Source: Dethiothermospora halolimnae
Lineage (GTDB): Bacteria > Bacillota > Clostridia > Tissierellales > VENL01
Assembly: GCF_037577855.1 (NCBI RefSeq)
Contig: NZ_JBAKFX010000008.1
Span: 1-64,000, forward strand
Length of the DNA stretch: 64,000 bases
Reading direction: 5' to 3'
Part shown: positions 49,661-58,591 of the stretch, in pieces
Layout of the letters: each line of letters begins with the position of its first letter
How positions within the stretch are numbered: the first letter of the stretch is position 1
Made by a program: the position numbers and the translations under genes
Notes under the pieces: generated by a model
Told to the model about the DNA's origin: nothing
Databases searched by the model: none
What the model saw: only the letters and a program-made list of their open reading frames with translations

Positions 49661-51268
49661 TCACTCAACTTCAACTATATCATCACCAAATATGTTTTTG
49701 GCTTTTTCAACTAAATCTTCACGGCTATCATCTTCCTGTTGTTCCATAACAAATTTCACATAGACCTTTGCATCTAAATGTCTACTTACTACATCTTCTA
49801 TATATTCTTTTTTATCCTTCTTCTCAATGGCATCTTTATGGAATCCAAATCCTTCATCATAGGATATAATTAGGGTATTATTTTTAAAGTCTAGCAATTT
49901 TCCTTCCCTTAATAATGCATGTATACTTATTCTACCCTTCTTTATTTTTCCTAAAATATCTGGCCAAGCTTTTTCTATTGCTTTAAATGATGCTTCGCCG
50001 GAAAAAGTGTGATTTTCTATGGCTTCTTCCTTTTTTTCTTCACTATTTATAGCTTCTTTTTTTACAATAGACTTTTTGTTTCCATTAGTTTTTTTCTTAT
50101 TATTAATAGTTATATTTCCACTTTTAATTACATTTTCTAATTTATTTATTCTTTCTAATAGCCCCTCTATAGTTAACTCATTATTATTATCACATAATTT
50201 TATTATACTGATTTCTAAAACTATCCTTGGTTGGGATGACCATTTACTTTCATTTTCTGCCTCAGATAAAATATTTATACATTTAGTAATGGTTGATAGG
50301 TTGGTATTTTTCCCTTGATTTTTTAATCTATCTATAAACTCATCTGTACCATCTATTATGTGATTAACATTTTTAGAGGATTTTACTATCATCAAGTCTC
50401 TAAAATGAACTATTAAATCCTTTATAAACTGATTTATATCCTTTCCTTTATTAACTATATCCTCCACAGCCTTAAGGGCATTATCTAGATCCTTATTTAA
50501 TATATTATCACATAGATCAAAGATTAACTGATTATTAACTATACCTAGCACTGTTAATACATAATCATATGTTAGGCTTTCATCTGTAAATGATATACAT
50601 TGATCTAATATGCTTAAGGCATCCCTCATGGCTCCATCGGCATTTCTAGCGATTAGATTAAGGGCTTTTATATCTGCACTAACACCTAATTTATCACATA
50701 TATCCTGCATATTTTCTATTATATATTCTGAACTTATTCTATGAAAGTCAAATCGTTGACATCTGGATCTAATAGTAGCAGGTAACTTTTGAGGTTCAGT
50801 TGTGGCTAATATAAATATTAAATGCTTTGGAGGTTCTTCTAATGTTTTTAATAGGGCATTAAATGCCCCTTTAGATAGCATATGAACCTCGTCTATTATA
50901 TATACTTTATATCTTCCCTTTGAAGGGGGATATTTAACCTTCTCCCTTAATTCTCTAATATCATCTACACTATTATTTGAAGCTGCATCCATCTCTACTA
51001 CGTCCATTATACTATTATCAAGTATCCCTTTACAAACTTCACAATCATTACAAGGATTCCCATCTTCATTATTTAGACAGTTTACAGCCCTTGAGAATAA
51101 TTTAGCCGTGGATGTCTTTCCTGTACCCCTAGTTCCTGTAAATAAATATGCATGGGCTATATTGTCATTGATTATTTGATTTTTTAGAGTGGTTATAACG
51201 TGTTCTTGACCTAATAACTCTTCAAAATTTCTTGGTCTAAATCTTCTATATAAAGATTGATATGCCAT
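49661..51268 (-). CDS. dnaX: DNA polymerase III subunit gamma/tau
   Basis: The 535-residue clamp-loader ATPase has LLGQEHVITTL near residue 18, Walker A FTGTRGTGKTSTAKLF near 43, zinc cysteines C..CNDCEVC near 64-79, Walker B YIIDEVHMLSKGAFNALL near 122, sensor I and SRC motif TTEPQKLPATIRSRCQRF near 155. The C-terminal third (from about 370) is the variable tau region. No programmed frameshift slippery site was noted. It precedes ybaB by 49 bases, in the typical operon. Confidence 0.97.
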   Translation of the reverse strand: MAYQSLYRRFRPRNFEELLGQEHVITTLKNQIINDNIAHAYLFTGTRGTGKTSTAKLFSRAVNCLNNEDGNPCNDCEVCKGILDNSIMDVVEMDAASNNSVDDIRELREKVKYPPSKGRYKVYIIDEVHMLSKGAFNALLKTLEEPPKHLIFILATTEPQKLPATIRSRCQRFDFHRISSEYIIENMQDICDKLGVSADIKALNLIARNADGAMRDALSILDQCISFTDESLTYDYVLTVLGIVNNQLIFDLCDNILNKDLDNALKAVEDIVNKGKDINQFIKDLIVHFRDLMIVKSSKNVNHIIDGTDEFIDRLKNQGKNTNLSTITKCINILSEAENESKWSSQPRIVLEISIIKLCDNNNELTIEGLLERINKLENVIKSGNITINNKKKTNGNKKSIVKKEAINSEEKKEEAIENHTFSGEASFKAIEKAWPDILGKIKKGRISIHALLREGKLLDFKNNTLIISYDEGFGFHKDAIEKKDKKEYIEDVVSRHLDAKVYVKFVMEQQEDDSREDLVEKAKNIFGDDIVEVE

Positions 51269-51331
51269 AAAATCACCTACATTTTGTATAATATATTATT
51301 ATATCAGAATATTAGAGGTTATACCAGAAGA

Positions 51332-51352
51332 AGGGACCATAGGTCCCTAATT
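51332..51352 (-). terminator. Short hairpin after the large HD-GYP gene
   Basis: AGGGACC / GGTCCCT around ATA (51332-51348); the following minus-strand tract (TCTTCTTCT) is only moderately T-rich. Confidence 0.45.
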
Positions 51353-53977
51353 TTAGATTTTTGTTGTTGCTATTTCTTTTATAGATTCTTTCTCTTCTTT
51401 AAATATCTTTATAACCACATCTACAACATCTGGATGAAACTGAGTCCCTTTATTATCCTGTAGCTCTTTTATTGCCACCTCAAAGTCCATAGCCTTTCTA
51501 TAAGACCTACTTGATGTCATTGCATCAAAGGCATCGGCAACTCCAACTATACATGCCTCTATAGGGAGGGGCTCTATATTGTCTTCCTTGGGATATCCTT
51601 TCAGATCATATCTTTTATGGTGATACTTAATGGAATTCATTATTATGTTAGAAAATCCTGTGTTCTCTAATATATTACTTCCTATTGTAGGATGTTTTGT
51701 TATGATTTCATACTCTTGGTCTGTTAATGCACCGGGCTTACCAAGTATTGTATCACTTATTCCTATTTTCCCTATATCATGTAATATTCCTGCAAATTCT
51801 ATTTCATCACAAAATTCATTGGAAAAACCCATATACCTAGATATTATTTTTGAATATTTAGATACCCTTAAAGAATGTCCCTCTGTATATTTGTCCTTTG
51901 CTTCAACGGCAGCAGCCAATGTCTTTATGGTCTTTATATAACCCTCTTTTAAGTCTTGATAAAGGTTTATATTGTCTATTACCATTGCCATTTGATTAGA
52001 AAGGGATAAGGTAATATTTAACTCACTTTTTTCCACTGGTTCCTTAGTTGCTATAAGCATTACCCCTAAAACTTCATTTCTATTTTTAATTGGGATTATA
52101 TTTGCAAAATTAACTTTACTTTTTTTGCTAAAGAATCCTTTATTATATTTATTCATTTTCTTTTTATCTTTTTTATTAAGTACAACTATCTTACCCTTTC
52201 TTACAGCTTCTCCTATCACATCTTCGTCTATACCTATATTATCTTCGCTTACTATATTTGATAATTCTCCATAATGGGCTACTGGTTTAAGCTTGTTATT
52301 TTCCGTTAAAAGTCTAATGCTACATAATGGTATGTCTAGCATATTAACTATATCCCTAGTCATATTCTTAAGTAATGTCTCTAGGTCCATGGTGGAGTTT
52401 AGAGTTTTACTTATTTTATTAATTGTAGATAACTCATTATTTCTTCTTATTATTTCTTTTTCCATTATACTTCTATTTGTGACATCCCTTATAACACCCT
52501 GTATTGCAACCAATCTATTTGATTCATATATTCTATTTGTACTGATCTCTGTAATAATCTCTTTTCCCTTTTTATTGACACATATAAATGGATAGTTTTT
52601 TAAATCCTCTTCCTTTATTTGTTCTAATAAATCGTAATTTAAATCTCCACATTTTCTAATAATTTCATTAAAATTTTTCCCTATTAACTGGTTTTTGCAA
52701 TATCCCATCATATCATTTATCTTATCATTTAAAAATTCGATATTAAAATTATTATCAATAACCCATACTATCTCATCCATATTCTCAATCAATGATCTAT
52801 ATCTACTTTCTGATTCGTTTAACTGGTCTGTTGTTGCTTCTAACTGTTCATATGATGCCTCTAATTCTATATTCATCTCCTGTAGACTACTATTATTTTC
52901 AATTAGCTCCTTAGTTTTATCCCTTATGGTGGCAGCCATAGTATTAAATCCTTCAGCTAACTGACCAAACTCATCATTGTTATTAAGATTAATCTTATAA
53001 TTATAGTTTCCATCTTGTATTTCCCTAGTTCCCTCTATTAATTTATCAAGGGATCTGGAAAAAATTCTTGATACAATTATAGCTAATATCAGTGCTAATA
53101 TTAATGTCAATACCAATGCTAGAGCTAGATATTTGTTGATCCTGTTTGTATTACCATAAAAATACTCTTTAGGTGTTATAGATGCCACTTTCCATCTAAT
53201 AGATGAAATAGTACTATGTATAGATATATATCCTTTTCCAATTTCAAATTCTTTCTGTCCATAGTTTCTAAACTTTATATAGTCTAAGAAACTCTTTACT
53301 TTTTCATCATCTTCTTTGGCTAATATATCTTTTCCAATGACCTTATATATTTTTTCTGTTGGTCCCACTAGATATGTACTGGAATCTTTAAGTGTATTTA
53401 TATTTTTTATAGTGTCCACTATAGTTTCTACCTTAAAATCTGCTCCCACTACCCCTTGAAAGTTACCAGTATTATCATATATAGGGGTAGACAAAGTTAT
53501 TACCTTCTCATTAGTAATCATATCCCTATAGGGTTGAGTCCATATGGGGCCTCCTGCTAGTTTTGCATTTCTATACCAGGGTCTATTTTTAGTATCCACC
53601 TTGGGATCAAATCCCTTAATAGAAAAATAATCTGTTCCATCCTCTAAGGCTATATATAGATTTAAAAACTCTTTATTATTTAAAATTTGGGTATTTAAGT
53701 ATTTTCTTAATCTATCTTTACTATTTTCACTTCCTATAATATCCTTTAAAAAGGAGTAATTATTAGAAGCAGTTTCCAATGTTTTTTCCTTATCTTGAAA
53801 CCATATGTCTACTTTTTCCACTTCATGTTCTAATGATTTTGCTTTATCCCTAATTGTGTTTTTAACTATTTCATCTTCAACCTTTAAGTTTATGCCTAAT
53901 GCTATAATAATGGTAGGTACCATGGCTATAACTACAAATATAGCGATTAGTTTTTTTCTGTAAGTATTAAATATCAT
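51353..53977 (-). CDS. Membrane sensor with Cache, HAMP, PAS, GAF and HD-GYP domains
   Basis: The protein is about 874 residues from the ATG at 53977 (behind AGGTG); a start at 54037 would add 20 residues. Domain order by pattern: membrane helix (about 8-28), dCache-type sensor (to about 280, with RPWYRNAKLAGGPIW), a second helix (about 283-305), HAMP, coiled coil, PAS (about 390-500), GAF (about 520-665), then a C-terminal HD-GYP with AGILHDIGKIGI and YHHKRYDLKGYP. It probably hydrolyses cyclic di-GMP in response to an external ligand. Inserted between dnaX and the SRP RNA. Confidence 0.92.
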   Translation of the reverse strand: MIFNTYRKKLIAIFVVIAMVPTIIIALGINLKVEDEIVKNTIRDKAKSLEHEVEKVDIWFQDKEKTLETASNNYSFLKDIIGSENSKDRLRKYLNTQILNNKEFLNLYIALEDGTDYFSIKGFDPKVDTKNRPWYRNAKLAGGPIWTQPYRDMITNEKVITLSTPIYDNTGNFQGVVGADFKVETIVDTIKNINTLKDSSTYLVGPTEKIYKVIGKDILAKEDDEKVKSFLDYIKFRNYGQKEFEIGKGYISIHSTISSIRWKVASITPKEYFYGNTNRINKYLALALVLTLILALILAIIVSRIFSRSLDKLIEGTREIQDGNYNYKINLNNNDEFGQLAEGFNTMAATIRDKTKELIENNSSLQEMNIELEASYEQLEATTDQLNESESRYRSLIENMDEIVWVIDNNFNIEFLNDKINDMMGYCKNQLIGKNFNEIIRKCGDLNYDLLEQIKEEDLKNYPFICVNKKGKEIITEISTNRIYESNRLVAIQGVIRDVTNRSIMEKEIIRRNNELSTINKISKTLNSTMDLETLLKNMTRDIVNMLDIPLCSIRLLTENNKLKPVAHYGELSNIVSEDNIGIDEDVIGEAVRKGKIVVLNKKDKKKMNKYNKGFFSKKSKVNFANIIPIKNRNEVLGVMLIATKEPVEKSELNITLSLSNQMAMVIDNINLYQDLKEGYIKTIKTLAAAVEAKDKYTEGHSLRVSKYSKIISRYMGFSNEFCDEIEFAGILHDIGKIGISDTILGKPGALTDQEYEIITKHPTIGSNILENTGFSNIIMNSIKYHHKRYDLKGYPKEDNIEPLPIEACIVGVADAFDAMTSSRSYRKAMDFEVAIKELQDNKGTQFHPDVVDVVIKIFKEEKESIKEIATTKI

Positions 53978-54065
53978 ATTAGCACCTGCCAATTCTGTGG
54001 ATTTATAAACTTCTATTATTGTCTTATTATTCGACATAAATTTTATAATCCCTTTTTATTGTATA

Positions 54066-54103
54066 AAAATAAGACCACGAAATATTTCGTGGTCTTATTT
54101 TTA
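54066..54103 (-). terminator. Terminator of the SRP RNA gene
   Basis: AAAAATAAGACCACGAAAT is followed directly by its complement, a near-perfect palindrome with T-run, immediately after the RNA 3' end. Confidence 0.85.
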
Positions 54104-54370
54104 AGCCGTGCACCAATCTCGACTTACGGTTCCCAGCGTTACCTAAGCAGTTAGCTCAAATCAGGCACCCCCACGGCACACGAGAGAGTCCACTTACCGC
54201 TGCTTCCTTCCGGACCTGACGGGGTTCATGGGTTCCCGTTGCGCAGGACCCAATCGTCAGCGCCACTTACTTAGGGCAGACCTAAAAACTATAAGCCTCA
54301 ATATGGTGTTCGACCCTGCTATAGCGGATTGCAGGTTACAAGGCACCGCTACCTCCCCGTCTAGCACGGC
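54104..54370 (-). ncRNA. ffs: Signal recognition particle RNA, large Firmicute type
   Basis: On the minus strand the helix 8 core is visible, including CAGGTCCGGAAGGAAGCAGC. The 5' end GCCGTGC pairs with the 3' end GCACGGC, closing an RNA of about 267 bases with an Alu-like domain, as in Bacillus scRNA. It associates with Ffh in membrane protein targeting. The position between tRNA-Ser and dnaX matches Bacillus. Ends are inferred from the closing helix. Confidence 0.95.
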
Positions 54371-54381
54371 AAACTTACTAT

Positions 54382-54476
54382 TGGCGGAGAGAGAGGGATT
54401 TGAACCCTCGAGACGGTGCAAAACCGCCTACCCGCTTTCCAGGCGAGCGCCTTCAGCCAGACTCAGCCATCTCTCC
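54382..54476 (-). tRNA. tRNA-Ser (anticodon GGA)
   Basis: On the minus strand the gene runs from GGAGAGATGGCTGAG to CTCTCTCCG plus encoded CCA. The acceptor arms GGAGAGA/TCTCTCC pair, the anticodon loop is CTGGAAA (anticodon GGA, reading UCC/UCU), a long variable arm is present and the T-arm is GGGTTCAAATCCC. It lies 11 bases upstream of the SRP RNA 5' end. Confidence 0.96.
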
Positions 54477-54646
54477 GTAAAATGTTTTTTATTTGTGTGT
54501 TACAAATATATATTATACAGAAATTATATCATTATGTCAACTATATTCCATTGGTAATTTTTGTAATAGTTTAATTTATTTGTTTTTCCCAACGGATATC
54601 TATTATATATGTTAAATGATATTTTGTCAAATTTGTTTTAATTGAT

Positions 54647-54772
54647 AATTGACAATTGACAGTTGACAATTAAATGTGATTTTACTCACTTTGTTCGTAA
54701 AATACTATATACAAATCGGCTAAAGCCGATTTGTATATTAACTGTCCATTGTCCACTGTCAATTGTCAATTT
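54647..54772. repeat. 126-base terminal-inverted-repeat element (copy 2)
   Basis: The ends AATTGACAATTGACAGT (54647-54663) and its perfect complement (54756-54772). Internally ATTTTACTCACTTTGTTCG and GTAAAAT as in copy 1 at 35.72 kb, then CAAATCGGC..GCCGATTTG in place of the other copy's hairpin. The rest of the 54478-54794 gap holds only A/T-rich sequence. Confidence 0.8.
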
Positions 54773-54794
54773 TTTTAAACCTGCATACACAGAT

Positions 54795-55229
54795 CTACTT
54801 ATCCTTCTTAACGTATTCCATTATAGTCTTTATTATTTGGGTTACTATCGATATGTAAGTACTTACACCCTCTGTACTTTCCTTTACCGTGGAAACAGTC
54901 TTTTCAACGCTGTCTCCCACATTATTTACGGTTTTATTTACCTTTTTAACACTCCCCTTTACATCTCCTGTTATGTCCGTTACGTCGTCGATGATATAGG
55001 GTAAAAATTCATCTACATTTTTAGTTATATTGTCCACATTTTCAGAAATGTCCGGTAAACAATTCATAGTTTCTGTAAGGGATTCTTTGTTTTCTTCTAT
55101 TATTTCATTTACATTCTTTAGTACACTAAATAATTTTTTTATCATCATTATTAAGTATATTCCTAAGACAACTGCCACGATGAATAGTATAATAAGGCCT
55201 AAATCCCCAAGAGTAATCGTAGTATCCAT
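54795..55229 (-). CDS. DUF948-like membrane-anchored coiled-coil protein
   Basis: The 144-residue protein has one N-terminal membrane helix (about 8-31) and then an amphipathic helical rod with heptad-like NVNEIIEENKESL, NVDNITKNVDEFLPYI and VKKVNKTVNNVGDSVEKTV. This is the DUF948/YtxG pattern. In Bacillus YtxG and YtxH are encoded together and induced by general stress. The adjacent YtxH gene supports the assignment. No biochemical role is known. Confidence 0.8.
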   Translation of the reverse strand: MDTTITLGDLGLIILFIVAVVLGIYLIMMIKKLFSVLKNVNEIIEENKESLTETMNCLPDISENVDNITKNVDEFLPYIIDDVTDITGDVKGSVKKVNKTVNNVGDSVEKTVSTVKESTEGVSTYISIVTQIIKTIMEYVKKDK

Positions 55230-55246
55230 AATGCCCTCCTAGAGTT

Positions 55247-55606
55247 TTATTTGTTTTCTTCTTTTATATCTTCCTTTATTTCTTCTTTAGCTTCCTTTAC
55301 ATCTTTTTTTACCTTTTTTCTTTTTTGTTTTATGTCTTTAACAGATTTTTTGATATTATCTTTAAGTTCATTTTTCTTTTCATTTAAATTATCAATACCT
55401 TGCTTAGCACTATCCTTTGCCTCTCCAGCTTTATTCTTTATATCTTCTCTTGTTTCTTTACCTGCCTTAGGCGCAAATAAAACCCCAGCAGCGGCTCCTA
55501 GTATTGACCCTATAGCTGTGCCTGCAGCAACCTTTTTCGCCGTCTTCTTTTTTTGTTCCTTTTCTTTTTGTCTTTTCTTATCTTCAATCATATTTTTTAT
55601 AAACAT
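55247..55606 (-). CDS. YtxH domain protein
   Basis: The 119-residue protein has a basic N-terminus, a glycine/alanine-rich helix KVAAGTAIGSILGAAAGVLFAPKAG (the YtxH signature is the GxxxG helix ending in APKxGxETR) and a long charged K/E coiled-coil tail. Function unknown; stress-associated in Bacillus. First gene of a two-gene unit with the DUF948 protein, 17 bases apart. ATG after GGAGGTCTATGG. Confidence 0.88.
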   Translation of the reverse strand: MFIKNMIEDKKRQKEKEQKKKTAKKVAAGTAIGSILGAAAGVLFAPKAGKETREDIKNKAGEAKDSAKQGIDNLNEKKNELKDNIKKSVKDIKQKRKKVKKDVKEAKEEIKEDIKEENK

Positions 55607-55709
55607 CCATAGACCTCCTTTATATTTTTAAATTTAACCTATTATATCATTATATTACTGTCTATTAAACATATATACCCCTATTTTATAATTTTTTAAC
55701 AAATAATTT

Positions 55710-55738
55710 AAAACAAAGGTACCTTTGGCACTTCTTTG
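55710..55738. repeat. AACAAAGG hairpin module
   Basis: ACAAAGGTACCTTTGGCACTTCTTTGT-type hairpin (arms ACAAAG/CTTTGT) like those at 1.81, 37.96 and 57.03 kb. The rest of the 55607-55910 gap holds the promoter and leader listed separately. Confidence 0.5.
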
Positions 55739-55768
55739 TTCAATGCAGAGATGAGGAGACAAAGGTCA

Positions 55769-55797
55769 TTGACAATATCTTTTATATTTTGTATAAT
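55769..55797 (+). promoter_or_regulatory. Consensus sigma-A promoter
   Basis: TTGACA, 17 bases, TATAAT: a perfect housekeeping promoter, giving a leader of about 107 bases before the ECF transporter gene. Confidence 0.8.
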
Positions 55798-55844
55798 TAC
55801 CGTAGAATATAATGGAAAAATGAATAGTATATATTTTAAGTATC

Positions 55845-55890
55845 AGGCCCGCTTGTTAAGAGTGTTATTCTTAACGGTGGGCCTTTTATA
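55845..55890 (+). promoter_or_regulatory. Leader hairpin with T-run, possible attenuator
   Basis: AGGCCC pairs with GGGCCT and, inside, GTTAAGA pairs with TCTTAAC; the stem ends in TTTT. The structure lies between the promoter and the AAAGGAGG site of the ECF gene, so it could terminate or be regulated. It does not match FMN, thiamine or other riboswitch consensus sequences that I can recognise. Confidence 0.5.
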
Positions 55891-55910
55891 CTCTAAAAGG
55901 AGGTTTTTTT

Positions 55911-56474
55911 ATGAAAGCAAGTATAAAGACAACCTATAAGATTACATATGTATCCATATTGTCTTCTATAGCATTTTTAATAATGTTATTGGAATTTAAT
56001 ATACCTTTCTTCCCTCCATTCCTAAGACTTGATTTAAGTGAAGTTCCTGGGATTATAGGTGGTCTTATTATGGGACCTAAGATAGGTGTATTAATAGTAT
56101 TTATTAAAAATCTAATACATCTTGTTATAAGTAAAAATTTTGGTATAGGAGAGCTGGCTAATTTTGTAATAGGGGGTTCCTTAGTTTTTTCCCTAACATA
56201 TACATATTTAAAGACCAAAAAACCTATTATATCTATTTTATTTTCTATTATAATAATGGCTCTAACTTCAGTTTTAGTTAACCTATTTATTATTTTTCCT
56301 TTATATTCTAAGATTTTAGGTTTAACCGTGGATAAGATATTAGCTTTAGCATCAAAGTTTAATAGTAATGTAGATAATATAAAAACTTATTTTATCTACG
56401 TTATAGCACCCTTTAATCTAATAAAGGGCTTTATTGTAAGCTTAATATCTTTATCTATATATAAACGATTATAA
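55911..56474 (+). CDS. ECF transporter S component (RibU-like)
   Basis: The 187-residue membrane protein has five to six helices: SILSSIAFLIMLLEF near residue 12, GLIMGPKIGVLIVFIKNLIHL near 52, a long helix around 108-130, and FNLIKGFIVSLISL at the end. FPPFLRLDLSEVPGIIGGLIMGP is typical of the riboflavin-type S components (RibU). It would bind a vitamin or related substrate and use a shared EcfAAT module encoded elsewhere. Riboflavin is an inference; no FMN riboswitch is seen. A 20-base gap separates it from the DICT gene. Confidence 0.87.
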   Translation: MKASIKTTYKITYVSILSSIAFLIMLLEFNIPFFPPFLRLDLSEVPGIIGGLIMGPKIGVLIVFIKNLIHLVISKNFGIGELANFVIGGSLVFSLTYTYLKTKKPIISILFSIIIMALTSVLVNLFIIFPLYSKILGLTVDKILALASKFNSNVDNIKTYFIYVIAPFNLIKGFIVSLISLSIYKRL

Positions 56475-56493
56475 AATTTAGGGGGTATTAAAA

Positions 56494-57027
56494 ATGAAAA
56501 ACATTTCACTTTATGATGAGATTTTTGATGAGGTTACAGGGGAGGTTAAAAGGTTAAAGAAAAATGAAAATGATAAGATACTAAATTCTTTAACCCTTAA
56601 GTATGAAACTGATATTCCAAATCTAGAAAGAATGTGTTACATAATGGAGACAACCCTTCTTAATAGGAAAAGGCCCGATGGAAAGATGTATGTAGGCTTT
56701 CAAAAGTTGTCTAGGGCAGAGGAGATATGGGATAGATTTTTAGATATTGCTGAAAATGTTGATAAAATATATGTTTTTGGAGAAAATGATAGAGCTTTAA
56801 CTCCCCATAAAAATATAAAGTTTATACATTTACCTAAAAATCATAAGTTAATTAGGGAATGGTTTTTAGTTATTAACTCCAGTTTATATAAGTCAATGAT
56901 GGTGGCTTATGATTTAGATGGATTTGGAGTAAAACCTGTTGAAAAGGATAGAAATTTTAAAGGCGCTAAGACTACCAAACCTGATCTTGTAAATAAATCT
57001 ACTGAATTATTAGAAGCATTGGTTTAA
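56494..57027 (+). CDS. DICT sensory domain protein
   Basis: The 177-residue stand-alone domain has MYVGFQKLSRAEEIWDRFLDI (about 68-88), VDKIYVFGENDRAL (about 92-105) and a REWFLVINSSLYKSMMVAYDLDGFG segment (about 123-147), which match the DICT pattern, usually attached to diguanylate cyclases or histidine kinases. Here it has no output domain. Possibly a ligand-binding partner protein. ATG after GGGGGTATTAAAA; co-transcribed with the ECF component and followed by a terminator. Confidence 0.75.
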   Translation: MKNISLYDEIFDEVTGEVKRLKKNENDKILNSLTLKYETDIPNLERMCYIMETTLLNRKRPDGKMYVGFQKLSRAEEIWDRFLDIAENVDKIYVFGENDRALTPHKNIKFIHLPKNHKLIREWFLVINSSLYKSMMVAYDLDGFGVKPVEKDRNFKGAKTTKPDLVNKSTELLEALV

Positions 57028-57062
57028 ACAAATGGAGGGCCTTGGGCCCTTCTTTGTTTGGT
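57026..57062 (+). terminator. Terminator after the DICT gene
   Basis: ACAAATGGAGGGCC / GGGCCCTTCTTTGT-type hairpin, a variant of the AACAAAGG module, directly after the stop. Confidence 0.65.
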
Positions 57063-57175
57063 GCAAAGTGCAAAGTACAGAGCGGTCTGGACTAAATATA
57101 ATTTAATCCTTCATATATAAATCCTTTCATTAATAAATATAGTAATAGTATTATAACTTCCCTAGGAGGAATACT

Positions 57176-58504
57176 ATGAAAAAAATAATTAAGTTTATGA
57201 TAATAATCTTATTTGTATATTTATTAATATCAAAATCCTATCTATATACTGCCACAATAAGTAGAGATACCCCTAATGATAATATAAAAGAATTAAAGTT
57301 AGAAAATAATAAACTGGAGAAAATATTTAATTATATGTTTCCAAGTGAAGATAAGGCCATATATGTAGATAAATTTAGAAATACAGATAGTTTTGCTGAA
57401 ACCCCAATACCTAAAATTTTAAATGATGGAATAGAGATACCCTTTGATATTATATATTATAATCCCGAATATTTACGCCCTATATATGATTATAAGTGGA
57501 GGGATTTATTCTTTAGAAACTGGCTATATCTACCGCAAAAAATATCAGAGGCCAGACATAAACTTTTTATATTTCCCCAAGGGGCCAGTGGAAATTTTGA
57601 TTTTACCGCTTCTTTAGGTTTCAATGAAAAGGTACATATAGACTTTTTAAATTATGCCAATTTATTAGTCTATGACTTTGATGTCCATAATGTAAAAAAA
57701 ATAGATAATGAAATACTATTAATAGGTAAGCCTTCTAGAAATGAAGTCCAAGTTGTGGCAATCCATATAAATGATATATTATCAAAAGATAAAAGTACTG
57801 ATGACTTTCTTTTTAGGTTAACCACAGAAGGGGGATACGAAATAGATTATCTATATAGTTCCTATGGTAACCCCCAATATGGTAAAAAAGAGATTACAAA
57901 ACCAGATTCTATATCAATTCCCAATAAAGAAAATAATTTAGAACAACTAAAAGAAGAAAATAAAAAATTAAAAGAGAAATTATCTAAATATATCCCCATG
58001 GAAAATAAGAACCTATATGCAGATAAGTGTACTAATGGTGATAATAATATCCCCGATTTAGAATATATGCTAGATAAAGGAGAAAGTATCAATCTAACCT
58101 TTAATTATAGATCTAAAGACTATAATCGCCCACTATATCATCCATATTGGAAGAAAAACTATACCAAAGGAGTAGTCTTTTTACCTAAAAAAATTTGCGA
58201 AAACCTTTATAATATATTTAAAATTCCCAGTGATCCTAAAAAACAGGCTAAACTATTTAATAGCCTAGCTTTCTTTGAAAATTATAATGATATAGATGAA
58301 GATAAAATTGGTTTTCTCGTATATAACTTTAATATAGAAAAGGGAGTTGTATATGATAATAATATTATATTTTTAGGCACCCCATCAAGGACTGGGGCAC
58401 AAATGGTTTCCTTTAGTAGAGAGATGTTAACTAGAAGTAGTTATAGTATTAGTTTATCGAGTCCTGATTTTAATGAAGTTGGGTTTATTGGTATTGAGTT
58501 TTAG
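57176..58504 (+). CDS. Secreted or anchored protein with two copies of an unknown domain
   Basis: The 442-residue protein has an N-terminal hydrophobic helix (about 5-22) and two tandem repeats of about 190-200 residues, each introduced by a short coiled coil (ELKLENNKLEK; EQLKEENKKLKE). Corresponding motifs: YVDKFRNTDS / YADKCTNGDN, RPIYDYKWRDLFFRNWLYLP / RPLYHPYWKKNYTKGVVFLP, NLLVYDFDVHNV / GFLVYNFNIEKG and LLIGKPSRNEVQVV / IFLGTPSRTGAQMV. I recognise no family. The domain's aromatic W/Y/P content suggests an extracellular binding module. Good AGGAGG site; no neighbour in the same unit. Confidence 0.7.
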   Translation: MKKIIKFMIIILFVYLLISKSYLYTATISRDTPNDNIKELKLENNKLEKIFNYMFPSEDKAIYVDKFRNTDSFAETPIPKILNDGIEIPFDIIYYNPEYLRPIYDYKWRDLFFRNWLYLPQKISEARHKLFIFPQGASGNFDFTASLGFNEKVHIDFLNYANLLVYDFDVHNVKKIDNEILLIGKPSRNEVQVVAIHINDILSKDKSTDDFLFRLTTEGGYEIDYLYSSYGNPQYGKKEITKPDSISIPNKENNLEQLKEENKKLKEKLSKYIPMENKNLYADKCTNGDNNIPDLEYMLDKGESINLTFNYRSKDYNRPLYHPYWKKNYTKGVVFLPKKICENLYNIFKIPSDPKKQAKLFNSLAFFENYNDIDEDKIGFLVYNFNIEKGVVYDNNIIFLGTPSRTGAQMVSFSREMLTRSSYSISLSSPDFNEVGFIGIEF

Positions 58505-58591
58505 AAAAACACTTTATTTTTCTTAGATAGGTTGACCCTCAGTTTTGGTCATCCTAGTATTATCAGAAGAATAGTTACAAATTGATTAGTC

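Noticed and set aside
55804..55910. FMN riboswitch before the RibU-like gene
   Set aside because: The leader is too short and lacks the conserved FMN-element sequences; only a terminator-like hairpin is seen.
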